Shown here: positions 50,512 through 58,694 of the stretch, one piece after another
Numbering within the stretch: the stretch's first letter is position 1
How the letters are laid out: each line of letters begins with the position of its first letter
Source of the DNA: an uncultured Clostridia bacterium
GTDB lineage: Bacteria > Bacillota > Clostridia > Christensenellales > Borkfalkiaceae
DNA length: 64,000 nucleotides
Direction: 5' to 3'
Assembly: GCA_904419945.1 (NCBI GenBank)
Contig: CAJFTM010000002.1
Span: forward strand, 1 to 64,000
The notes under the pieces: generated by a model
Databases searched by the model: none
What the model saw: the letters and a program-made list of their open reading frames with translations, nothing else
What the model was told of the DNA's origin: nothing
Made by a program: the position numbers and the translations under genes

Positions 50512-51434
50512 GCGGCACCTCCTTCCGACCACTTCCTACCCGTGACGGAGAGAAAGACGTCGTCCATATTCCCCTTGATAAACTCGAAATCGCGCGAGAG
50601 CGGCTCGTTTTCTGCGAGAAAAGCGCGCGCCGCTGTGGCGCTCTCCATCGGTACGCGCACGCCGCCCGCGGCCGGCTCAAAGGGAATGCCGGCCGCCCGC
50701 AGCCCCGCGGAGAGCGCTTCCTCCTCTCCATACAGATACAGGCTGCTGCGCGAATACGCATTTTTCAGCTGCACGGGGGTACCTTCGGCGGCGATCTTTC
50801 CGCCGTCGATGATGACGACGCGGTCAGACCCCTCCGCTTCCTCCATATAATGGGTCGTGAGGAAGACGGTCATCCCCTCCTCCTCGCGCAGGCGCCGGAT
50901 GATCTCCCAGACGCTGCGGCGGGTCTGCGGGTCGAGCCCGGTGGTCGGTTCGTCCAAAACGAGCAGTTCCGGGTCGGCGATCAGACCGCGCGCGATGTCC
51001 GTGCGCCGCTTCTGCCCGCCCGACAGTTTGCCGAATGGGCGGTTCCAGATCTCGTCCAGTTCGAACATCGCGCGCAGTTTTGTCAGCCGCTCCTTCAGGG
51101 CGCGGCCGCGCAGGCCGTAAAAGCTGGCGCGGCAGACGAGGTTTTCGCGCACAGTGAGGAGGTCGTCCAGCACGGAATTTTGGAATACGATGCCGACGCG
51201 CGGCCGGATCTGATCCGCCTGCGTATCGAGATCATACCCTGCGATGCGCACGCTGCCGGCATCTTTGGCGAGGATGGAGCAGAGGATATTGATGGTCGTG
51301 CTCTTGCCGGCGCCGTTCACCCCCAAAAAGGAAAACAGGCTGCCGCGCGCGACGGCAAAGGAGATCCCCTGCACGGCATGCACTGCGCCGTACGACTTGA
51401 CGAGCCCCTCCACCTCGATGATATTGTCCTGCAT
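50508..51434 (-). CDS. ABC transporter ATP-binding protein (DrrA/CcmA-like)
   Basis: 308 residues, ATG at 51434. Walker A GVNGAGKST (about residues 38-46), Q loop in GIVFQNSVLDDLLTVRENL, signature LSGGQKRRTDIARGL, Walker B LLVLDEPTTGLD and H-loop LTTHYMEEAEGSDRVVI. The C-terminal 80 residues are the regulatory part seen in DrrA-type exporters. A TTGCCT-18-TATAAT promoter lies at 51465-51494. Works with the following permease. Confidence 0.95.
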   Translation of the reverse strand: MQDNIIEVEGLVKSYGAVHAVQGISFAVARGSLFSFLGVNGAGKSTTINILCSILAKDAGSVRIAGYDLDTQADQIRPRVGIVFQNSVLDDLLTVRENLVCRASFYGLRGRALKERLTKLRAMFELDEIWNRPFGKLSGGQKRRTDIARGLIADPELLVLDEPTTGLDPQTRRSVWEIIRRLREEEGMTVFLTTHYMEEAEGSDRVVIIDGGKIAAEGTPVQLKNAYSRSSLYLYGEEEALSAGLRAAGIPFEPAAGGVRVPMESATAARAFLAENEPLSRDFEFIKGNMDDVFLSVTGRKWSEGGAA

Positions 51435-51620
51435 AAAACCTCCCGATCTGCTTTATTGAATGCCATTATACAATAAGTTTCCGCGCACAGGCAAGCATTT
51501 GGATGCGCAAGGAACTGAACAAAAAAAATATTACAAAATCATGACAATTTCCGTAACCGTTCGCGGCTGCTTTATGGTATAATTATAGCGGATCCTGCCT
51601 ATGAGAAACGGAGGAAGCAT

Positions 51621-52160
51621 ATGAACAAGACGATCGTACTGTATGGCTCGCATTACGGTGCGACCAGAGCATACGCGCGGCACATTGCCGGACAACTGGG
51701 CTGCGCAGCGGCCGCGGCCGAGCAGATCAAAGAACTGGACCTTTCCGCCTATGATACCGTCATCTTCGGCGGCGGACTGTACGCGGGGAGCGTGGCAGGC
51801 TGGAACAAGGCGGCCAAATACTGCGGCCAAAAGGAAGGCCAGCGCTGGATCCTGTTCTCCTGCGGACTGGCCGACCCCGCATCCGCAAAGACGCAGAACG
51901 AAGTGCGCACGCTGTTCGAGAGCAGGCTGCCCGACGAACTGCACGGCAAACTGCCCGTGTTTTGCCTGCGCGGCGGCATGGATTATGCGAAGCTCGGCCT
52001 GAAACACCGCACAATGATGGCGGCGCTCATGCTGTTTTTGCGGCGCAAAAAAGATAAGACGGAGGAGGACGAGCAGCTGCTCCAAACGTACGGGCAGAAG
52101 ATCGACTTTTTTGACGAATCTTCGGTACAGCCCATCCTCGACGAGGCGCGCAGGCAATAG
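51621..52160 (+). CDS. Flavodoxin-domain protein (HemG-like)
   Basis: 179 residues, ATG at 51621 after CGGAGGAAG. Starts TIVLYGSHYGATRAYARHIA with a T/S-rich FMN phosphate loop and continues with DTVIFGGGLYAGSVAGWNK, the layout of menaquinone-dependent protoporphyrinogen oxidase-like flavodoxins. No haem biosynthesis genes are nearby and anaerobes often carry such proteins as general electron carriers, so the role is open. TATAAT at 51578. Confidence 0.85.
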   Translation: MNKTIVLYGSHYGATRAYARHIAGQLGCAAAAAEQIKELDLSAYDTVIFGGGLYAGSVAGWNKAAKYCGQKEGQRWILFSCGLADPASAKTQNEVRTLFESRLPDELHGKLPVFCLRGGMDYAKLGLKHRTMMAALMLFLRRKKDKTEEDEQLLQTYGQKIDFFDESSVQPILDEARRQ

Positions 52161-52200
52161 CCCCCCGCCTCGCGCAGAAATCTGATCCCAAAGCAAAGTC

Positions 52201-52246
52201 GGCCGGGCCGCCCATAGAGGCGGCCCGGCCGTATCATCTGTTTTTC
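52201..52246 (+). terminator. Terminator after the flavodoxin gene
   Basis: 12-bp stem GGCCGGGCCGCC with complement, loop CATAGA; a T run follows after 14 bases. Convergent with xylB. Confidence 0.7.
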
Positions 52247-52274
52247 ACGCCTTTCCGCCCGAGAGCGGAATTTT

Positions 52275-53762
52275 TTATTTTCCGGAAAGCGCCAGTGCGG
52301 GAAAGACGCCCTTGAGCGCAGGGTACAGCGCACGGAATGCTGCGTACCGCTCCTCGTAACGGGCGGAGACCGCCGCGTCTGGCTGCACCGTCTCGCGCAC
52401 GCGCACGACGGCATCTGCCGCCGCCTGCACGGTGGAATATTCGCCGCAGCCGACCATGGCGAGCATCGCCGCGCCGTACGCGGGGCCCTGCTCCGTCTGC
52501 GGAATATCGACCGGCATGCCCAGCACGTTGGCGACGATCTTGCGCCAGAGCGGACTCTTGGCGCCGCCGCCGCACAGCTTGGTGCGCGCGATGTGCATGC
52601 CGTTGGCGCGCGCCGCCTCGAGGCAGTCTCGCAGGGCGAAGGTGACCCCTTCGAGCACGGCGAGCGTCATCTGCCGGCGCGAAGTATCCGGGCGCATGCC
52701 GATGAATGCGCCGCGCGCGCTGACGTCGTTGTGCGGGCTGCGCTCGCCCATCAGATACGGGAGAAAGAACACCTCGTTTCTGCCCATTTCCTCTTCCAGT
52801 CCCGCCTGCTCGGCGGCATAATCCTGCGTCTGCAAAATCTTATCCGACCACCAAGCGTTGCAGGACGCCGCGGAGAGGATACAGCCCATCAGATGCCAGC
52901 CGCCGTCTGCATGGCAGAAGGAGTGCAGGGCGTTGACCTTATCCTCCCGATACTGCTCGGACGAGATGAACAGGGTGCCGCTGGTGCCGAGGGAAACGTT
53001 GCAGCCGCCCTCGCCCACGACGCCCGTGCCGACGGCCGCCGCCGCATTGTCGCCCGCGCCCGCGATGATTTTTACGGAAGCGGACAATCCCAGTTCCGCC
53101 GCGATCTCGCCGCGCAGGGTCCCGACGACTTCGTAACTCTCGTACAGGCGGGGCAGCATGCGCTCGGAAATGCCGCAGATGGCACACATCTCGCGGCTCC
53201 AGCGGCGATTCTTTACGTCGAGCAGCAGCATCCCGCTCGCGTCCGAAAGATCGGTGCAGAAACTGCCCGACAAACGGTGCGCGAGATAGTCCTTGGGGAG
53301 CATGATCTTGTCGATCCTGGCAAAATTCTGCGGTTCATTCTCCTTCATCCAAAGGATCTTAGGGGCCGTGAACCCGGCAAAGGCGATGTTGCCGGTATAT
53401 TCGGACAACAGCTTTTTCCCGACGACCTCGTTGAGATAGGCGGTCTGCTTTTCGGTGCGGCCGTCGTTCCAGAGAATGGCGGGGCGGATGACGCAGCCCT
53501 CGCGGTCCAGCGCGACCAAACCGTGCATCTGTCCCCCGAAGGAGATGCCGCGCACGGCGGACCGATCCTGCCCCTCCAACAGCGCGCGGATGCCGCGCAT
53601 CGCGGCATGAAACCAATCCGCGGGATCCTGCTCGCTCCAACCGCTGTGCGGATAGCGGACGGGATACGTCTGCGTATTCTCCGCCAGAATCGAACCATCC
53701 GCCCCGACCAATAAAAACTTTGTGCCGCTCGTACCGAGGTCGACGCCGATGTAAGTACGCAT
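52275..53762 (-). CDS. xylB: Xylulokinase
   Basis: 495 residues, ATG at 53762 after GGGAG. FGGY sugar kinase: N-terminal phosphate loop GVDLGTSGTKFLLV, FGGQMHGLVALD (xylulokinase-type MHG), LPKDYLAHRLSG, GAGDNAAAAVGTG and the C-terminal GGGAKSPLWRKIVANVLG. Phosphorylates D-xylulose for the pentose phosphate pathway. No xylose isomerase or transporter is present in the window. Related ribulo- or gluconate kinases are less likely given the MHG motif. Confidence 0.93.
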   Translation of the reverse strand: MRTYIGVDLGTSGTKFLLVGADGSILAENTQTYPVRYPHSGWSEQDPADWFHAAMRGIRALLEGQDRSAVRGISFGGQMHGLVALDREGCVIRPAILWNDGRTEKQTAYLNEVVGKKLLSEYTGNIAFAGFTAPKILWMKENEPQNFARIDKIMLPKDYLAHRLSGSFCTDLSDASGMLLLDVKNRRWSREMCAICGISERMLPRLYESYEVVGTLRGEIAAELGLSASVKIIAGAGDNAAAAVGTGVVGEGGCNVSLGTSGTLFISSEQYREDKVNALHSFCHADGGWHLMGCILSAASCNAWWSDKILQTQDYAAEQAGLEEEMGRNEVFFLPYLMGERSPHNDVSARGAFIGMRPDTSRRQMTLAVLEGVTFALRDCLEAARANGMHIARTKLCGGGAKSPLWRKIVANVLGMPVDIPQTEQGPAYGAAMLAMVGCGEYSTVQAAADAVVRVRETVQPDAAVSARYEERYAAFRALYPALKGVFPALALSGK

Positions 53763-53784
53763 CTCTTTTCTCCCTTTCGATCGT

Positions 53785-53815
53785 GCGGCGCCCCGCCGGA
53801 TGAGCGGGGCGCCGC
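53785..53815. terminator. GC-rich hairpin between cysS and xylB
   Basis: 12-bp perfect stem GCGGCGCCCCGC with its complement; T tract only on the plus strand, so it may only partly insulate cysS from xylB. Confidence 0.45.
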
Positions 53816-53859
53816 TTTCTTTTCCTTATTTATATCGGCAGGCTGCCGGCGCAAAGACC

Positions 53860-55260
53860 TCAGCCGATCTTATATGTGGTGCCGGCGGGCGTATCGATCA
53901 GCGTGACGCCCTTTGCGGCGAGCTCGGCGCGGATGCGGTCCGCCTCGGCATAATTTTTTGCCTTTTTAGCCGCGGCGCGCGCGGCGATCTGCCGCTCGAT
54001 CTCTTCCGCATCGATGCCGGAAACCTCTTCCTTTGCTTCCTCTTCCAAAAGGCCGAGGGAGAGAACGCGGTCGTAATCTTCTATGACGGCGCGCTTGGTC
54101 GCACCGTTCAGCTCCTTGTCTTTGAGCATATCGTACAGGCAGGTGATCGCCTGCGAGGTGTTCAGGTCATCCTCCAGCGCGGCGCGGAAGGGCTGCTGCC
54201 AGCGCGCCGCGGCGGCGGCATCCACTTCCCCTTCCGCCGGGATCGCCAGGCAGCGGGATTTGAGCTTGCGGAAGGCGTTGGCCGCATTGGCGAAGGTATC
54301 CTCCGAATAAACGAGGGAATTGCGCCAGTGCGAGAGCAGACAGAAGAAGCGGTACTCCATGGGCGTACGGCCCTCCTCTTCCAGCTTTTTCAGCGTGAGG
54401 AAACCGCCCGAAGATTTACTCATCTTGCCGCCCGCGGTGTTCAGATGCAGGACATGGAACCAATACCGGCACCACTCGTGGCCGAGATAAGCCTCGCTCT
54501 GCGCGATCTCGTTGGTGTGATGGGGGAATACGTTGTCGATGCCGCCGCAGTGGATATCCACGTATTCGCCCAGATATTTCATGGCGATGCAGGAACACTC
54601 GATGTGCCAGCCGGGATAGCCGACGCCCCACGGGCTGTCCCATTTCAGCGCCTGATCTTCAAACTTCGATTTTGTGAACCAGAGGACAAAGTCGTTCTTA
54701 TTGCGCTTGTTGGCGTCCTCATCCACTCCCTCGCGCACGCCGACCTCGAGATCCTCCTCCCTGAAGTTGAAAAATTTGTGGTAGTTTTCCACCTTGGAAG
54801 TGTCGAAGTAGACATTGCCGCCCGCCTTATAGGCATAGCCCTTTTCCACGAGCGCCTCGATGACGCGGATAAAGTCCTCGACGCAGCCCGTCGCGGGCTG
54901 AACGACGTCCGGCCGCTTGATGTGCAGCGCCTCGCAGTCCCGGAAGAAAGCGTCCGTATAAAACTTTGCTAGTTCGAGCACCGTTTTATGCTCGCGCTTG
55001 GCGCCGAGCAGCATCTTATCCTCGCCGCTGTCTGCATCCGAGGAGAGGTGGCCGATGTCGGTGATGTTCATGACGCGGGTGACGTCGTAGCCGATGTAGC
55101 GCAGCGTCTTTTCCAGAACGTCCTCCATGAGATAGGTACGCAGATTGCCGATGTGCGCAAAGTTATACACGGTCGGCCCGCAGGTATACATCTTCACTTT
55201 GCCCGGCTCGCGCGGGACAAATTCCTCCACGCGGCGGGTCAGCGTGTTATAAAATTTCAT
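53860..55260 (-). CDS. cysS: Cysteinyl-tRNA synthetase
   Basis: 466 residues, ATG at 55260 after AGGAG. Class I synthetase with zinc ligand and adenylate motif in TCGPTVYNFAHIGNLRTYL, HIECSCIAMKYLG, and KMSKSSG loop near residue 265. Charges tRNA-Cys. The aroK-like gene lies upstream in the same direction with a 52-bp gap, and xylB follows on the same strand. Confidence 0.98.
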   Translation of the reverse strand: MKFYNTLTRRVEEFVPREPGKVKMYTCGPTVYNFAHIGNLRTYLMEDVLEKTLRYIGYDVTRVMNITDIGHLSSDADSGEDKMLLGAKREHKTVLELAKFYTDAFFRDCEALHIKRPDVVQPATGCVEDFIRVIEALVEKGYAYKAGGNVYFDTSKVENYHKFFNFREEDLEVGVREGVDEDANKRNKNDFVLWFTKSKFEDQALKWDSPWGVGYPGWHIECSCIAMKYLGEYVDIHCGGIDNVFPHHTNEIAQSEAYLGHEWCRYWFHVLHLNTAGGKMSKSSGGFLTLKKLEEEGRTPMEYRFFCLLSHWRNSLVYSEDTFANAANAFRKLKSRCLAIPAEGEVDAAAAARWQQPFRAALEDDLNTSQAITCLYDMLKDKELNGATKRAVIEDYDRVLSLGLLEEEAKEEVSGIDAEEIERQIAARAAAKKAKNYAEADRIRAELAAKGVTLIDTPAGTTYKIG

Positions 55261-55312
55261 ATCGTTACTCCTGGCGTTGGATTTTTTGCCGGCCGCCGGG
55301 CGGCCGGTCGGG

Positions 55313-55822
55313 TCAAGCCGTTTTTTCGGGAAATACGGCGCGCACGATGGCAGAAACCGTCTCTTCGAGGGAGAGCCCGTCGCAGCTGACGGTGACGTGC
55401 GCATATTTTTCATACAGAGGTACGCGCTCGGCATACAGCTGGGCGACGCTCTCGCCGGGCGTGCGCATCACGACGCCGCGCAAGACGATGTTGTGCAGGC
55501 GGCGCTCGATCTCGCGCTCGCTCAGCTTCAGATAAACGACGGTGCCGATCTCGCGGAAGTGGAGCATGGCCCGCTCGCCGTAAACGGCGGAACCGCCGGG
55601 CGCGATGACGCAGCGCTCCGCCCACAATTCGGCATTGATGCGCTCCTCGATGCGCAGAAATTCTTCCGCGCCCTTGGCGGCAATGATGTCGCACAAAAGC
55701 GCCTTCTGCTCGTTTTGGATCAGGAGATCGGTGTCGATAAAGCCGTAACCGAGCGTCTTTGCGAGCAGGACCCCGGCCGTGCTCTTGCCCGAAGAGGGCA
55801 TGCCGATGAGGATGATATTCAA
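55313..55822 (-). CDS. aroK: Shikimate kinase-like protein
   Basis: 170 residues from a TTG at 55822 with GGAGG nine bases upstream; starting at the next ATG (in GMPSSGKS) would cut the first strand, so TTG is preferred. Walker A IGMPSSGKST, then DTDLLIQ and APGGSAVYGERAM in place of the classical DxDxxIE and GGG motifs, and VVYLKLSEREIERRLHN. The divergence from normal AroK at the substrate motifs leaves open a different phosphoryl acceptor. No other shikimate genes are in the window. Confidence 0.75.
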   Translation of the reverse strand: MNIILIGMPSSGKSTAGVLLAKTLGYGFIDTDLLIQNEQKALLCDIIAAKGAEEFLRIEERINAELWAERCVIAPGGSAVYGERAMLHFREIGTVVYLKLSEREIERRLHNIVLRGVVMRTPGESVAQLYAERVPLYEKYAHVTVSCDGLSLEETVSAIVRAVFPEKTA

Positions 55823-55889
55823 GTTGCCGCTCCTCCCTTTTCCCCTCCCTGCAATTATACGTTTTTTTCGCGTAAATGTCAAATTTTCG

Positions 55890-55918
55890 TTGGTTTTCGG
55901 CGTAAATTATGCTAAAAT
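55890..55918 (+). promoter_or_regulatory. mutY promoter (leaderless transcript predicted)
   Basis: TTGGTT and TAAAAT with 17-bp spacing; the expected transcription start falls at 55925-55927, on the mutY ATG itself. Confidence 0.6.
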
Positions 55919-55925
55919 AATGCGG

Positions 55926-57005
55926 ATGAACGAAACTTTACGAGATGCGGAGCGCGCCGAAACGCTGGCGCAGCTGCCCGCCCTGCTGCTGCCCTGGTAC
56001 GACAAAAACAAGCGCGACCTGCCCTGGCGCCTCAACACCGACCCCTACCGCGTGTGGGTATCCGAGATCATGCTGCAGCAGACGCGCGTGGAGGCCGCCC
56101 GCGAACACTATATCCGCTTTTTGCAGGCGCTGCCCACGGTGGAAGCGCTCGCCGCCTGCCCGGAGGACAGGCTGATGAAGCTGTGGGAGGGGCTCGGCTA
56201 CTACTCCCGCGCGCGCAACTTGCAGAGGGCTGCAAAGATCGTGGCGGCGGAGGGCTTCCCCCGCACGGCGAAAGAATGGAAAAAACTGCCCGGCATCGGC
56301 GACTACACGGCGGGCGCGATCGCTTCCATCGCCTTCGGCGAGCGCGCCCCGGCGGTGGACGGGAACGTGATCCGCGTGCTCTCCCGCCTGTTGGGCGACG
56401 ACCGCCCGCCCGAAGTGCTCAAAGGGGACTTTTTCCGCGAACTGGAACCGGCGCTGCCGCACGAGCGCTGCGGCGACTTTACGCAGAGCCTGATGGAACT
56501 GGGCGCGACGGTGTGCACGCCGACCTCCCCTCTCTGCCTGACCTGTCCCCTCTTTGTGCTCTGCCGTACGCGCAGCGACGCCCTCCCCCTGCCCCGCAAA
56601 AAGCCGGAGCGCAGGCAAAGCGAAAAGACGCTGCTGCTCTTCCGCCGCGGGGAAGAGGCCGCCCTCTGCCGCCGTGCCGACGGAGTGCTGCGCGGACTGT
56701 ACGGATTTTTTGCAATCGAAGAAAGGATGACCGCCGCGCAGGTGCGGGACTTTTTGCAGCGAGCGGGCATGAAAAATTTTTTTGTCGGCAAACCGAAGGC
56801 GCACCGCCACGTATTCTCTCACCTCGAATGGGAGATGACCGCCTACACCGTCGACTCGGAGGAGGATGCCCGCGCGCTGCATGCCGTTGCAGGGAAAGAA
56901 CATTCGCCCTTTGCGGAGCTCGCCTACTTCCCCGTCGCGGCGATCGAGCGGGAAATTTCGCTCCCCTCCGCCTTCCGCTGGTGTCTGCCTCTACTGTGTC
57001 GCTGA
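55926..57005 (+). CDS. mutY: A/G-specific adenine glycosylase
   Basis: 359 residues from the ATG at 55926 (a second ATG two codons earlier at 55920 is possible). Removes adenine paired with 8-oxoguanine. Catalytic Glu in WVSEIMLQQTRV, HhH motif LPGIGDYTAGAIASIAFG with catalytic Asp in AVDGNVIRVLSR, iron-sulfur cluster C-x6-C-x2-C-x5-C (CTPTSPLCLTCPLFVLC) and a C-terminal Nudix-like 8-oxoG sensor (HVFSHLEWEM). No ribosome binding site precedes either ATG, and the promoter position implies a leaderless mRNA. Confidence 0.96.
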   Translation: MNETLRDAERAETLAQLPALLLPWYDKNKRDLPWRLNTDPYRVWVSEIMLQQTRVEAAREHYIRFLQALPTVEALAACPEDRLMKLWEGLGYYSRARNLQRAAKIVAAEGFPRTAKEWKKLPGIGDYTAGAIASIAFGERAPAVDGNVIRVLSRLLGDDRPPEVLKGDFFRELEPALPHERCGDFTQSLMELGATVCTPTSPLCLTCPLFVLCRTRSDALPLPRKKPERRQSEKTLLLFRRGEEAALCRRADGVLRGLYGFFAIEERMTAAQVRDFLQRAGMKNFFVGKPKAHRHVFSHLEWEMTAYTVDSEEDARALHAVAGKEHSPFAELAYFPVAAIEREISLPSAFRWCLPLLCR

Positions 57006-57236
57006 TCTCTGCCCGGGGAGGCGCCGCCAGAAGTGCGCCGCTACAATAAGATCGGCGCCGGATGATCACACCGCCCTCAGATCGGGACGCCAATTTGACT
57101 TCTCATCAATTTATTCATATTTTTTTAAAAAATATGTCAAATGGTTGACAAAATGGGGGGGGTGATATACTGTTTATAATAAAATATTTTGATTTGCCGC
57201 AATCTGCATTGCAGGCAAATCATATAGGGAGGAATT

Positions 57237-57746
57237 ATGGATACCATAGAGGTGATCGTTCTGATCATCTGCATTGTTTTTTGGATCATCTGCGGATTCC
57301 TTACAAAGAGTTTGCACTCTTACAAGGGATATTCCGGCGGATTTTGGGTCGGTTTTTTATTTGGCCCGCTCGGGCTCCTCTATAGCGTCGGATTGCCGGA
57401 TCTTATATTGAGAAATTGCGTAGCAAAAAATGCAAGCGCCTCGGCAGCCCCTTCCGGCGCCATTGCCGGGGAGCCAGAAAAACAGGCTCCTCTTCAGGAG
57501 CCTGAGCAGACAGCCATGCCGATCGTGTTGCACGACAATAATAATCAAGTCATCGGCTTCCAGGTCCGGGATACTGTGTTTTCCGTCAACGACCGGGTGC
57601 GCCACCCCACTATGGGAGAGGGAATCATCTCGCAGATTACCGAAACAGATTTCACTCTCCTACTGAACAGCGGATTGACAATACATCCCGATATAAAAGG
57701 AAACACAAAACTGAGCTTGTATCAAAAAGTAAACGACCGGACATAG
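57237..57746 (+). CDS. Small membrane protein with C-terminal SH3/CarD-like segment
   Basis: 169 residues, ATG at 57237 after GGGAGGAA. Two N-terminal hydrophobic helices (about residues 5-25 and 32-53), a polar linker and a C-terminal part with NDRVRHPTMGEGIISQITET, reminiscent of the Tudor/CarD-like repeat seen at the end of UvrD helicases. Not recognised as a family; A+T content is higher than neighbours. Own promoter (TTGACA-15-TATACT at 57145-57171) and terminator. Confidence 0.78.
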   Translation: MDTIEVIVLIICIVFWIICGFLTKSLHSYKGYSGGFWVGFLFGPLGLLYSVGLPDLILRNCVAKNASASAAPSGAIAGEPEKQAPLQEPEQTAMPIVLHDNNNQVIGFQVRDTVFSVNDRVRHPTMGEGIISQITETDFTLLLNSGLTIHPDIKGNTKLSLYQKVNDRT

Positions 57747-57756
57747 CAACGACCGA

Positions 57757-57795
57757 AAGGGATGCGGAAAATATCCGCATCCCTTATTGTTTCGG
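57757..57795 (+). terminator. Terminator
   Basis: 12-bp stem AAGGGATGCGGA with complement, loop AAATA, followed by ATTGTTT. Confidence 0.75.
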
Positions 57796-57890
57796 ATTAC
57801 GCCCCTGCATCCAAAGCCCCGCTGCGCATGCACAACGTACTGAACGGCGCATCGGTGCACATAAGCTCTCTTTGCCGAACCGCTGCCAAC

Positions 57891-57930
57891 GAGAGGAGGC
57901 CGCAGCGCAAATGCGCTGCGGCCTCCTCTC
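57891..57930 (-). terminator. Hairpin after trxA
   Basis: A perfect 19-bp stem GAGAGGAGGCCGCAGCGCA with its complement and a two-base loop. No long T tract; a likely transcript end. Confidence 0.6.
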
Positions 57931-57943
57931 TTCGCTTTCCGAA

Positions 57944-58258
57944 TCAGATATTCTGTTCAATAAAGTCCTTCATGGCGGACTTGGGCACGAATCCGACATT
58001 TTTGCCGGCAAGCGCGCCGCCCTTAAAGACCATCACGCACGGAATGCTCATAATGGAATATTCGCGCGCGAGATCGGGATTATCGTCCACGTCGATCTTG
58101 ACGAATTCGGCCTTCCCGGCCAATTCGTCCGAAAGCTGCTCCATCACAGGGGCGAGCATGCGGCAGGGGCCGCACCATTCTGCCCAAAAATCGACGACGA
58201 GCGTCTTCTTCTCCTCCATTGCGGCGCGAAAAGCCGCCGTGTCAATCGCCTTGACCAT
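57944..58258 (-). CDS. trxA: Thioredoxin
   Basis: 104 residues, ATG at 58258 after AAGGAGG. Active site WAEWCGPCRML (Cys31/Cys34), followed by DVDDNPDLAREYSIMSIPCVMVFKGG with the cis-Pro before Cys-free SIP turn. Standard reductant of disulfides. It overlaps the RseC-like gene by 17 bp in the hisS operon, an unusual neighbour. Confidence 0.97.
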   Translation of the reverse strand: MVKAIDTAAFRAAMEEKKTLVVDFWAEWCGPCRMLAPVMEQLSDELAGKAEFVKIDVDDNPDLAREYSIMSIPCVMVFKGGALAGKNVGFVPKSAMKDFIEQNI

Positions 58259-58694
58259 TGTCTGTTTCCTCCTTTTGATGCGTTTTTTGTATATCCAGCA
58301 CCTCGACGACCTCGATGCCGAAGCCGCGGCGCTTTGACAGCAGTTTGTCCGCGATCCATACTGCCATAAAACCGACGGCCAGTCCCGCAAGGCACAGCAG
58401 CGCGGCATACAGCTCCTGCTCGAAACACTGCGCCCCCACGACGACGCCGACGACCGCCAGCAACACGGGCACGACATAGACGAGGAAGGACGCGAGCGCG
58501 CGGTTGTCCTTTTCCGCCTCGACGATCACCCTGTCTCCCGCCTTGGCGCCCGCCGTATTGAGCGCCTTGACCTTGACGCGGCTCTTTCCGCCCGAAAAGG
58601 CACACACCTTGCACGCCGAGCACTCCGGCCGCTTTTCGATCTGTACGACGGCGATCCTGCCCGCCGCTTTCAGGACGAGGGCCGTTTCCTTCAT
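58242..58694 (-). CDS. RseC/MucC-family membrane protein (SoxR-reducing system RseC-like)
   Basis: 150 residues. Start ATG at 58694 overlaps the hisS stop (ATGA); there is no ribosome binding site so translation is probably coupled. A cytoplasmic N-terminus with the Cys cluster PECSACKVCAFSG (about residues 24-36), a beta-rich stretch, two membrane helices (about 70-115), and a basic tail. RseC proteins in anaerobes are often linked to Rnf complexes and redox regulation. Here it lies between hisS and trxA, suggesting a thiol-redox role. Confidence 0.85.
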   Translation of the reverse strand: MKETALVLKAAGRIAVVQIEKRPECSACKVCAFSGGKSRVKVKALNTAGAKAGDRVIVEAEKDNRALASFLVYVVPVLLAVVGVVVGAQCFEQELYAALLCLAGLAVGFMAVWIADKLLSKRRGFGIEVVEVLDIQKTHQKEETDNGQGD

